This document shows positions 23,227 to 33,900 of a DNA stretch of 64,000 nucleotides, in pieces; within the stretch, counting starts at the first letter, position 1, and the number at the start of each line of letters is the position of its first letter. Below the pieces are notes generated by a model. It was given only the letters and a program-made list of their open reading frames with translations, was not told where the DNA came from and made no database searches. The position numbers and the translations under genes were made by a program. This DNA comes from Tolypocladium sp. Sup5 PDA-1 (Eukaryota; Ascomycota; Sordariomycetes; Hypocreales; Ophiocordycipitaceae): positions 558,001-622,000 of the forward strand of contig JPHH03000013.1 of NCBI GenBank assembly GCA_000750105.3. The letters run 5' to 3'.

Positions 23227-25131
23227 ATGAGTGTGTTTTCGAATACAAAGCTTACTCCTGAGCCTGCCTCAGTCGCAGAGACTATGGCGACTGTAGGAGC
23301 CAAACCCGAAAAGAGCGACACCAAGGGCCAGCCTCAACAGGACTCGGTCAATACCGAGAAAGAAGAAGCCCACTTTGACGATGGAAAGCAGGCTGGCGTT
23401 AAGAAGATCGAGGCAGCAGCTGCAGTATGGTCCAAATGGCACCTGATCGCAGCATATGGCAAGTCAGTATTCGATTCACATGTGGCTCGAGTTGAGGGAG
23501 AAATGCTAATGTTCTCAACTTGCAAAGCATATGGCTCATCTACTTCCTTACCTCGATCATGGAAGTCGTCGTCCGAACCCTTGACCCCTTCGTTACTAGT
23601 TCTTTTGGGCGACACTCGCTCACTGCCGCCATGGGCATCATTTCCAGTATCGTTGGCGGCCTGTCTAAGCTGGCCATCGCCAAGATCCTGGATACCATCG
23701 GTCGGCCTCAGGGCTTAGCGTTGACGTTATTCGTGTGGGTGATGGGCCTGGTCATGATGGCGGCTTGTAACAACGTCGAGACATATGCAGCTGCTCAAGT
23801 CTTTTCGTCTACAGGGTACTTTCAGGCTCTTCTACGAGACGTTCGGCAAGCATTGTGGCTAACCTTGTTTGGACAGGGCCCAAGGTGTAAGCTATTGCTT
23901 AACCATCTTCATTGCCGATACCACAACCCTCGTCAACCGTCCACTCATGCTTGCTTTTGCAACGTCGCCATATATTGTTACTACCTGGATTGGTGGACCT
24001 ATGGCCAACAGTATCCTGGCTGGCCCTGGCTGGCGATGGGGATTTGGTGTGTGGGCGATTGTCACACCAGTCGTCGTCCTCCCCCTTGTCGCCATCTTCG
24101 GGTGGAGCCAACACAAAGCGAAGAAGCAAGGCCTTTCAACAAAAAGCTCTACCAGAAGCCTTAGCCTCAGCACTGTCAGAGACTTCGCCATAGAGGTTGA
24201 TCTTGTCGGTCTCCTTCTCCTGGCCGGCGGCATGGCTCTCTTTCTACTCCCGTTTGCGCTTTGGCAATACCAGGACCAAGGTTGGCGTAGCCCCATGATT
24301 ATCTGTATGATAATCTTTGGTGGACTACTGGTCATTGCGTTCATCGCGTGGGAAAGGTTCCTTGCTCCCGTGACATTTATCCCCCTTCGACTTCTTACGG
24401 ACCGGACGGTTTTCTTCGCTGGCCTGATGTTTACTTTTATCTTTGCCAACTCACTCATATGGGGTAGCTTCTTTACTTCTATGCTACTCGTTGTCTGGAA
24501 CACTGGTATAACAAAGGCGACATACATCAGCAACATTTACCGCGTTGGGTCCTGCTTTGCTGGTCTTTTACTAGGCTGGCTCATTCGAGTAACAGGGCGT
24601 TTTAAGTGGGTGGCAGCGCTCTACGCGCTGCCACTCATGTTGCTTGGCGTTGGCCTCATGATATACTTTCGGCAGGCCAGCCAGGACATCGGATATGTCA
24701 TCATGACACAGATCTTTGTTGCTTTCGCTGGCGGACCAATGGTCATTGCCGGTGAAATGGCGATGATGGCACCCTCAGAACACCAGTATACTGCCGTTAT
24801 CATCGCTATACTTGATCTTTTCGCCGGCGTTGGCAATGCCATCGGCAGAGCAATCTCTTCTGCTATCTGGGCAGGCACGTTTAGAGATGCATTGGCTAAG
24901 AGGCTGCCATCGGATGCTCCAATCGACAGTATATACGGGAGCCTCCCGATCCAAATGAGCTACGAGCCAGGCTCTCCTGAAAGGAATGCGATTTCTGACG
25001 CGTACTCGGCGTCGCAGCGGTACATGCTTATTACGAGCACGTGCCTGGTAGCGGTTGGCTGGGTCTGTACGTGGCTTTGGAGGGATATTCGGATTAGAGA
25101 TGAGGTGCAAGTTCAGGGATATGTAGTTTAG
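23227..25131 (+). CDS. siderophore-iron transporter, MFS (SIT/Mir-like)
   Basis: The exons read 23227-23462, 23528-23815 and 23877-25131; introns are 65 and 61 nt; 592 residues. A hydrophilic, charged N-terminus of about 75 residues precedes 14 predicted membrane segments. Family-typical blocks are IWLIYFLTSIMEVVVRTLDP, ILDTIGRPQGLAL, FIADTTTLVNRPLMLAFATS, WRWGFGVWAI, VDLVGLLLLAGGMALFLLPF and GNAIGRAISSAIWAGTF. These match fungal siderophore:H+ symporters (SIT1/MirB group), which import ferric hydroxamate siderophores at the plasma membrane. The particular siderophore cannot be told from sequence. It is divergent from a CFEM gene, suggesting a shared iron theme and possibly shared iron-dependent control. 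Confidence 0.92.
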
Positions 25132-25429
25132 AAGTATAATAGATTGGCTTGACTTTTCCCCATGTAGTAAACCACACTGCTTCTCGAGGAGCAACCACAA
25201 ATAAGTAGAATCATGTAAGGACTGAACAAGGCTTCTGATTAAGCTTCGTGCCGACTACTAAACTATCCTATTAAGCCAATATCGTAGTCTTCCACTGACT
25301 GCATGTCCTTGGTTAACTCGTTGCACCTAACAAAATCGTCCAACTTATTTAACGCAGCCTCATATAATGTATTTAAGACGTCTTGGAATCTCTGGCGCAC
25401 GTAATTCTCATAATGAGCCGATCATGCAG

Positions 25430-26393
25430 CTACATCTCAAAGAACTGCCTTTCAAACGACGTGCGCAAGAGATGGGCGACCTTATCACGAGTCGCGTCAA
25501 GTTTAGCAACTGCTTCCTCTAGGTGCGTTCTATCCTCTTCGAACGTCATATCCTTGGGTGTGACTGTTTTCCATCCTGGTATGCCAGCGATGAATAACGG
25601 GTGTTGGATGGCTGCTGACGCTGGGGCACATCGAGCGTCATCCCAGTCCACGGCGCTACATGCAGTTCTCATCCGCGAACCTCTTGAGGCTGTTAGTAGA
25701 AGGAGCAACCAACTTACACAGAGAGCCCTGACTCGTTGGAAATGAAATTCACAGAGTGCATGTAGCCATACTTGATGGCAACGTTGCCTGTGTCGTGTTC
25801 GGGCACGGTCTCACCGATCTTGGTACGCCGATAAAGGTAGTGAATCGGGTCGCCCCATGACGATGTGCCAGCTAGAGTGCGGATAAGACCGCTGTCAACT
25901 TCCGCCAGTAGCAATTGACGATACGTCACTTGGCTGTCTGGTAATAATTGCCAATTTACACCTGAAGCCTGCGAAGAGCCGCCGTCTAACTGACCTGAGC
26001 CGAGCTTCGTCGTCCACATGGTGTAGAGCAGCTCGGCGGGGCCAATCAGGATCGCCTTGGGCGCTCGAAAGCTATCTGCTGCGTATTCCATGAGTCTATT
26101 TCCTGGACTTTGAGAAAGGTGGGAACGTGGTAGTCGTCCGTCTGATATGCGACAGCCGGAGGCCTCGGCGGGAGGTTCCTCGAAACGTGCAGCCCTTTGC
26201 TGGCTTATTCGGCAAAATAGGCATATTTTGGTATGCGGAAGATGCAATGGTAATCTTATGAGGACTACTTGAGCTCATAAACATAGTTGGACCAGCCGTG
26301 AATCGGACCACGAATGATTTGGAAGGTGTCGTTCAGAGGAGAGGACGGGTCCGCGAGAGCGGAGGACACAACTGGAGAAGTCGGTGACGCCAT
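25430..26393 (-). CDS. kinase-like/phosphotransferase-fold protein, catalytic motif altered
   Basis: The exons read 26393-26269, 26194-25718 and 25655-25430, with introns of 74 and 62 nt (the latter GTAAGT...CTACTAAC...TAG), for 275 residues. It starts MASPTSPVVSSALADP. Later blocks are EYAADSFRAPKAILIGPAEL, GSGQL, WQLLPDSQVTYRQLLLAEVD, TSSWGDPIHYLYRRTK, KYGYMHSVNFISNESG and VAVDWDDARCAPASAAIQHP. The latter two resemble the catalytic loop and DxD metal motif of aminoglycoside/choline phosphotransferase-like kinases, with HxD replaced by HSVN. The fold assignment is by pattern only. Activity is uncertain because the catalytic Asp seems missing. Function unknown. Confidence 0.6.
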
Positions 26394-27359
26394 TTTGGCC
26401 AGATTCAAGTTTCAAAAGTAAAGGTTGGAGAAAAAAGAGCGACTGCGGAGAAGTACATGGAGCTACTTATACTCACCGTTGTTTGGGCGAGTTGGCTTCA
26501 GGCAGCCGAGGTGATTGGTTGTCCCGCGTTGGCTGCAGGACAACCAATAACACTCACAACCATACTAATGTTGAATGCTTATTGAGTTTTAGTTGAGTAG
26601 TATGCATGTCATTTATGATCCATATTGTCTACTTTGTTGAAAGAGAACAAACACACGAAAGGCCGAGTGCAACAGGACGTCGTGTAAGTAGGAAGGACGG
26701 TTCTGCCCAGCAGCAATAGTAAGACTTTCACATAGTAATCCAAGTAAATAAGCAACAACGACGGCATAGGGCCGTTCTCAAAAATGGGAAGGAAAAACAT
26801 GGAATTAATTGCCAAGGCCGAATAATGATGAGGGACTATCTGTTCTTACGGCCACAGATACCCCTTATAGGACTATGTACCCCCAAGCCCCTGACCTTCC
26901 TCCGTCTTTTTGTGGTTTTCATAATTCTTGTTATGTTGATCCGGGGTCTGTTCCGTCACCCCAACAAACTCCCTGTCATGCTCGACTCCAGGGTCGGGGA
27001 CGACAATTGTGATGCTACAAGACGCAGCATCTGGGGACTCTGGGTTGGTGACGAAGTTTGATCGACTCGCGCTACTTACCACTATAAATGAACGTACATA
27101 TTGGTACGTAAGTCTAGGTATGAACCTTACTATTTGCACACAGCGTAAGCGTACGTTGACTCGCGGATAAGAGGGAATCCAGGGAATCCAGGGAATAGAG
27201 AGGGTGTTCATCAAGCAGCTCGGCCTGGTGGATATCAGGTCTCTGATCGAAGCGCAAGACGAAGTCCAAAGACGAGAACTAGCCATAGGGGTCACAGTCT
27301 CTCTTTTCCCTCTCCTTTCCTCGAATTACCAGTATTTCCCGCAACTTGCCGCCCTCTTT
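26394..27359. other. intergenic with a 9-bp tandem
   Basis: No gene recognised. A short tandem of GGGAATCCA (three partly matching copies) lies at about 27174-27200. Confidence 0.4.
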
Positions 27360-27901
27360 TTATGACCAGTCATCGACTTGTACTCGAGGCTTCTTCGTAG
27401 GCTTGGGTGCCGTGATTCGACGTGCCCGCTTGCCTGGACTAGCGCCCGGCTTCAGAATTTCGTCGTTTGGATAGTCTTTGGAGTCGCTCTGGTCACCGCC
27501 CTAACTTCATCATCCTCAAAAGGCTGGAAGTCGTCGTCGCCAAACTCGGGTAGGAGGTCCTCGGGTCCTTCCTCTGCCAGCCTCTCTTCGGGTTCTTCAT
27601 CTTCGAGAGGGGGTTCTTCGGGAGCAGTGAAATACTCGGATTCATCGTGTTGGAGGTAGTCAGATGACGAGGGAACTAGTATATGGCCGTCAGCTAAGGC
27701 TAAAGGTATAGGAAGGAAACAATACTTGCGTGGCTGACTGTCATCGGTCCTCTGAGAGAATGCAGTTCGGCTGAGTCGCGTGAGCTCGCGGAGATGCGCT
27801 TCCTCTGTATTGCACTGCTTCCTCGGATTGACCGGCTGTCTTTGGGCTAAATAAAGGGGGAACTGCTCTTGATGGAGATGAGACAGCTGAAAGCTGGTCA
27901 T
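27360..27901 (-). CDS. hypothetical acidic protein with basic C-terminus
   Basis: I do not recognise this protein. A frame from ATG 27901 (MTSFQLSHLHQEQFPLY) runs into a strongly acidic segment (PPLEDEEPEERLAEEGPEDL and FGDDDFQPFEDDE). Read straight on it stops at 27452. A 47-nt intron at 27450-27496 (donor GTGACC, acceptor AAG) would instead join it to a basic tail (SPGKRARRITAPKPTKKPR) ending at 27360, giving 164 residues with a possible nuclear localisation signal. The alternation of acidic and basic blocks favours a real gene, but the intron and start are tentative. An upstream in-frame ATG lies at 28045. Confidence 0.4.
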
Positions 27902-28393
27902 GGCGGGAGGTTGAGGCGCAGAGAGTAAAAGGAATGGCAGTGGTCGACGGATGGAGTGATATTGATTTGCGCCTGGAGAAGGAGTATGCCGACGAACTTT
28001 GGCATTGATGATAGGCAGAGTTAGTAAATAAAAATACCTCGTCACTCTTCTCTCCAGCTTCTCCTGGTCTCACTATTGATACTGATTGCATGTTCACATT
28101 GTGTACTTCCTGGTATCGCCAGGGCACCTCAACAGGAGACTGCAGGCTCTTGCACTATACTGTATTTGTATCTTGATCTTGTTCGACGCCTTTGTTAGGA
28201 CCTGGCGCAGGCCGCGCCCATTACATACAAGATACTGCGAACAAGGCTCGCCGCTATGTTTGGACAACCTGTTCTTGTCCGCGCCACGAACACTGTCAGA
28301 CAGTGACGTGTCCATATGACCGCATAGATTTCAAGGTGTTGTGAGCCCCATCACCTTGAATTGACTTGTGCGATTAGTCTCCTGCCACCCACC
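27902..28393. other. intergenic
   Basis: About 490 nt between the acidic protein start and the end of the P450 pseudogene. Nothing recognised. Confidence 0.35.
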
Positions 28394-29943
28394 TCAGTTG
28401 GGCACATTGTACTTGGGCACCGACTTCAGCCGGACCATCAGCGGAAGTTTTTCCCATAGGGTAAACGTCTTCTGGCCCATCCAGTCCTGCGTTGGGTCAA
28501 GTAGCTCCAAGCCAAAGCCCAAGAGTAGTCTGGTCATGATGAGGCGCATCTCCACGTTGGCCAAGCTGCGCACGTCAGAATCAAGTCTTCAGTGAGCAAG
28601 GAAAGGAATGCGAGGACGTACGTCTAAAGTAGTCATTAACCAGCGATTAAAGACGGAGCTGCGTAGAAGTTAACAAATCACTCCTCCACGGATCCAGTGT
28701 CCGCTAATCATGTCTCCCTTGCCAGGTACTAATCTCATGAAGCCGGCGGCGTTTGGCGGGTACGTTCGCAGAGCCTCCGAGAGGCAGGCGTGGAGGTAGG
28801 GCATGTTGCAGACGGCTTTAATGTGTACCTCTGACAGGATAATTGAACTTGCTGCGGATCTCCTGGATAAGCTTTTGCAGTTTATCTGGGTTCGAAAAAA
28901 ACAGGTAGGCACAGCCAGATAAAAGTGTCGCTGTGGTCTTGCTGCCAATGATGAGTAGGATGTTGGCATTGCTGTCAATCTCGTCCCTGTTCTGTCCCTT
29001 GCGGCCATCTCCGTGCTTCATGATGTGCGTCATGAGATCCGGGCGAGGCGACTCCTTTTCGAGACGCTGTTCCGTGCGATCAAAGACAAACAGAACCTCT
29101 TCCGCTGTTCAAGCAAGTTCTTGGGGGCGAGTCGCTTGACAATTGCCTGGAAGAGCGGGTATCGGCGGATAGCGCTGTTCAGCGAGATTGCCCGGACGGA
29201 CTTGAACAGCATGCGCACCCAAGAATGGTACTCACTGTCTCGGAGATAGTTGAAGGTCTCGCCAAAGGTCACGTCGGAGATGATACTACGCCGAGTTAGC
29301 TTGATGGCACACATCCAGCTTCTAACACGAATAGTATCCGCTTCCCGCGGCGGCTACTTACTCGAAGTTGAAGAAGTTGAACCACTTCACGAGGTCAACT
29401 TCGCCCTTGGATTTGTCATTGGTCTGCTCATGGAGCCTCTGGATGAAAGCTCGACGTATTCTAGGATGAGGGACGCTTGGTCTCACAGTGTCTTGTCCGA
29501 GAAGGCGGATGCAATCATCTTTCGGATTCGGGGATGTGCCTCTGCATCGGCCTGGAGAATCGACCAAGTATTGCTGTATGGCTCGGCAAATCACATGCGG
29601 TCCTTGAGGTACGTTTCTTGGCCGCCTTTTCACCATCGTGCAGGCTGTAGGTGTCTTGTCGCGCGTTGGATATGAAAGACACCTCGTCTGGTGCTATCCT
29701 TACAACTTCGCCGTACTCTTCGTGCAGCGCATGGAGCCAACTCACTAAGTCGCACCGGAAGAGCTTGCGAACGTACGGCAACCTACTGCAAGCTGCGAGC
29801 TTCGGGCCGGGGATTCGGCCCAAGGGGTGGAAGTAGACATTGTATACGGACCGGGCAATGAGGAATAACACCGACTGTGCAAAACCGTAAGCATAACAAG
29901 CAAGGGGTAGTCGTGTACGGTTCTGGACTTTGCGTGGTCCCAA
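28394..29943 (-). pseudogene. cytochrome P450 pseudogene
   Basis: P450 blocks occur in order on the minus strand: membrane anchor and PHPLGRIPGPKLAACSRLP-like hinge; WLHALHEEYGEVVRIAPDEV; VDLVKWFNFFNF joined through a GTAAGT...CTAAC...TAG intron to ISDVTFGETF; an I-helix GSKTTATLLSG (normally AGSETTA); a K-helix EALRTYPP; and the C-terminal LANVEMRLIMTRLLLGFGLE. They are in different frames. There is a shift near KKRTS, two TGA codons, a shift before FIQRLHEQ, and another near RKRF. The segment that should carry the haem-binding FxxGxRxCxG loop is absent between GGVIC and LANVEM. It cannot make a working enzyme. Its former substrate is unknown. Confidence 0.88.
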
Positions 29944-30912
29944 GAAAAGGCCGACATTGTAGCCCGTGAGGAGTGCCTTTCTTCACCACAGGGAGATTGC
30001 TTTAGAAGCCGGTTGTGCCCTTTGAGGCATCTGGCGTGCTTGTCCTAGCTCCCCGGTTCTCCAAGTTGAACCTGCTCGTACTCGACGTCGGATGCTGCAA
30101 TCAACAGACGAGAAATGAACCCGGCCAGACCCGACGCCAGCCATCAGGCCCATCATCGGAGACGAGGGCTGCTGGCGCCGCCCGCTTTGGGGCCGCGTGT
30201 GGGGCCGCGGGAAGCCTGAATCTGAGTGGCCACCGGAGCTGTCAGGGTACGTATAGTTTCCTAATCAGGCAAGGGGACCTCGAAAGAGAGGCACGGAGGT
30301 GTCTGGCTGAGCACCTTACAAGTAGTGTCTCGGCCAGTGGCCGATTGGTGGTACTTGTGCCTCTCGGTGCGGTCCAATCGCCGTTATTAGTACTCCGACC
30401 ATGTACCTGTACTTCGTACAACCGCAATCAGTCACAGGGCTCCGCGCCCTGGGTGGAGGCGAACAAGGAACCGAAGCCGCCCGTCAACCCGCCATCCCGT
30501 CTGCGTGAAGTCTTTTTCTTCAGCGGGTTTAGGGTGGCTCAGGGGGATAGGGGTTAATACCTTACCTGGCTGCTTCGTACTTCTTATTACCCAGTCCAGC
30601 GGCCAGCACTGATGCAGCCAGCCCGGCCTAATCTCACCCAGTGATGAAGGAGGATGGAAGCTCCCGTACGCAGGGAGGCACTAGTCGTCTCCGTCGTCAT
30701 CCAATCCTTTTTTCGTGCCCCAGCTGCATATAATGTGCCTGCTTGCGCTTTCCATGACGTGACATAACATCGATTCGATCCATCGCTGAGCCCGAGCCTC
30801 AGCATCCCCAACGGCACACGAACACTTCGTCGGGCAGAGAGAACAACACCAACGAACCCAAGCACTGGCTCTCAATATCGGCTCACTGTGCGCCAAACAA
30901 TAGAGTCCAGCA
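29944..30912. other. intergenic upstream of first ABC transporter
   Basis: No gene recognised. Contains TACTTCGTAC-type words near 30410 and 30567. Probably includes the promoter of the ABC transporter starting at 30913. Confidence 0.4.
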
Positions 30913-33900
30913 ATGTCGGATCCAGCGTCCTGCCCGGACGACTCGTTTGGCCCGTGGGCGGGCACGACGTGTCGCGGCGGCTTCGACTTCACCCTTCTCT
31001 TTGAGGAGACCATCCTCTCCATCCTGCTCTCCTCCCTCTTCCTCCTTGCCGCACCCTCACGCCTTGTGAAGCTCGTCAGAGAGCCTGCAAAGCTCCGGTC
31101 GAGCACACTAAACTGTTCCAAAAAGGTACGTGCTTTGCTCTTGCATGTCGGTTGTCGAACACGCATCGTCGCGAAATGTTGGGTGGAATTGGACTGTAGA
31201 CGCTACGATACTCGGCCCATGTCAACTGTTCAGCTGTCACACCGTGCTGCAATGACGAGCATCCATCCTCACGTGGCTAACCTCGCTTCTCATCCAAAAG
31301 ATCGCCTCAATATGTTTTGTAGGCCTCAGTGCGGCCCTCGTCGGCCTCATGGCGACCAACTCCAATGCATCGGCCGACATCTCCATTACGCACACGCGCG
31401 CGACCATCCCGAACGCCATTCTAACCTTTGTGCTGTCTCTTATTTACGTCCTACTCTCCGTCTTGGAGCACCGCTCCTCCATCCGCCCGTCGTCCCTCAT
31501 ATCCATTTACCTGGGTGTCTCGATCCTCTTCGACACGGCACGCGCGCGGACCATGTGGTTGCTAGACAATGCCAGTATCAGAGCCATCCCCGCTGTCTTT
31601 ACGGCCAGTCTCGCCTTGAAGGCTGTAATGCTGCTCCTCGAGTCAATAGAGAAAAGGTCCATCCTGCTGGATGAGTACTGCGACGCCGCACCGGAGAGTG
31701 TCAGTGGGCCGTACAACTTGGGTGTCTTTTACTGGCTGAGCACGCTCTTCTTTGCCGGTTACCGCAAAGTCCTCGAGCACAAGGATCTGTACCCTCTCGA
31801 TGACGAGTTGCAATCTGAGACGTTGGCAAAGTCCATGTTCGGCGCATGGGACAAAGGTCTGTTTAAGTGCAGACAGGATGTTTCAATCTTTGCATCTTGG
31901 CCCTGAGGGTTCCACGAGTCCAAACCACCAGCAACTGACAATACCTTCTCGACAGTGCCCGACAAGGCCGTGCCGAATGTGCTCGCAACCACGTGGTTTG
32001 GTGCTTTCTCCAAGGCCCTCATGATGCCTATTGTCCCTAGGCTGTTTCAAATCGGCTTCACCTACGCCCAGCCTTTTCTCGTCTCGGCCGCCATCAACCT
32101 TGCGGCTAGCCCGCAGACACAGCCATACAACAACAACGGCTACGGGCTAATAGGAGCATATATCCTCGTCTACTCAGGCATTGCGGTATGATACCTGATT
32201 CATCCTTCTCTGACTGACCCCTTGGAAACTCCACTAGTCAGTTGGTTGATGCTAACATGTCTCCTTGATATCTGCTTAGGTTTCCATGGGCCAGTACGAA
32301 TGGCGAAACTACCGAGCCGCCACAATGATGCGCGGGAGCCTTATTCCTCTCATCTATCAGAAATCTCTGCTTCTCGACTCTTCTGCATCGTCCACCTTCA
32401 GCCCTACCGCGTCACTGACGCTCGTGAGCACAGACATTGAGACCATCACGTCGGGACTCGTGCAGGTCCACGAGACATGGAGTAATCTCGTCGAAATTGG
32501 AATAGCCATTTATCTGCTGGAGAGGCAACTAGGCGCCGCCTGTGTTATGGGAGTTGGGTTTGCCTTGGGTATGTGCAACGCAGGACTTCGTTCTGTCCCC
32601 GCGACATTGTTCACTGTCGGGGCTTGCTGACTTTCGTGTCCACATCAGCCGTCATGATAGGTACCGTCTTCCTCGCCAAACCGACCGGCAACCACCAAGC
32701 GGCCTGGATTGAAGCATCCCAGATCCGCGTGAGCGCCACCTCCAAGGCACTCGGGGGCATCAAGTGGCTTAAAGTCTCGGGCCTGTCCGACGTTGCCTTC
32801 TCGGTGATCCGCAACCTGCGCGTGCGCGAACTAGCCATCTCGACCAAGTTTCGCTTGCTCCTTGGTGTCTCGCTGATTCTCTGTGCGTATCAACCCGTAC
32901 TACCCGATTGCCGCTCTGGACCATCACGCTGGCCTTTAAGATTCGAAGCTGTGTATTGGCCGGGCGCATCACTCGCTAACTATGCGACAGCAATCTGCAC
33001 ACCAATCCTCGGACCACTTCTCACCTTTGCCACCTTCGCGGGGATTGCTCTACACAGCAATTCGACGCTGACGATAGCTAAGGTGTTCACCTCCTTCTCA
33101 ATCATCGTGCTTCTCAATAGCCCGTTGTCCAAGATTGTAGCTGCGCTACCGCAAATTGCCGGCGCAGTTGCCTCGTTTCAGCGCATCCAGAACCATCTCA
33201 ACGCCGAGGAGCGAAAGGACACGAGACTCACGCCGGACCATGATGTGAATGGTAAGGACGATGCTGACGCTCAAGCTGCGGTCGCCCCATCGGAGCATTC
33301 CACAGCGGAGGAGGTCAATTCGGCCGAAACAGCCCGGAAATCCGAGAGTCTCGCCACAACCGTCTCAGAATCCGACGTTATCGCTTCCATCTGCGGCAAA
33401 TTCTCTTGGCACAAAAAGGAGCCCCCTGCCGCCGAGGTGGGCAATGAAGCTGGCATTGATGACACCAACGAAGCCGAACAAGACAATGCGGTTACTCCCG
33501 TCATTGACATCTTTCCTCGCCTTGACATCCCTCGCCGCGCGCTGACACTGATCCTCGGCCCCGTTGGCTGCGGTAAATCAACCCTCCTCAAAGCATTCCT
33601 TGGCGAGCTTTCGGGCTTTGATGGGACGATCAAGACACAATACCCTGGTGCCGTGACGTACTGCGACCAGAACCCATGGCTGCCGAACGAGACGGTTCGG
33701 GAGATTATTTGCGGTAACCCGGCGATTGATGAAGTGAAAATCGAGAAGGAAAAGGCTGCAGACGATGACGAGTGGTACCGCGTGGTGGTTCGTGCGTGCG
33801 AGCTGGAGCGTGACATCCAGATCTGGCCGCACGGGGACAAGACTCCAGTAGGGTCCAAAGGCATCTCAATGAGCGGTGGGCAGAAGCAACGTCTGTCCAT

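Noticed and set aside
23892..24536. 214-codon antisense frame within the siderophore transporter
   Set aside because: Opposite strand of conserved membrane segments; no family features of its own.
30015..30557. 180-codon open frame upstream of the first ABC gene
   Set aside because: GC-rich, Arg/Ser/Pro-rich chance composition without motifs; probably promoter DNA.
33271..33900. 209-codon antisense frame within the first ABC transporter
   Set aside because: Opposite strand of NBD1; composition reflects the codon bias of the real gene.
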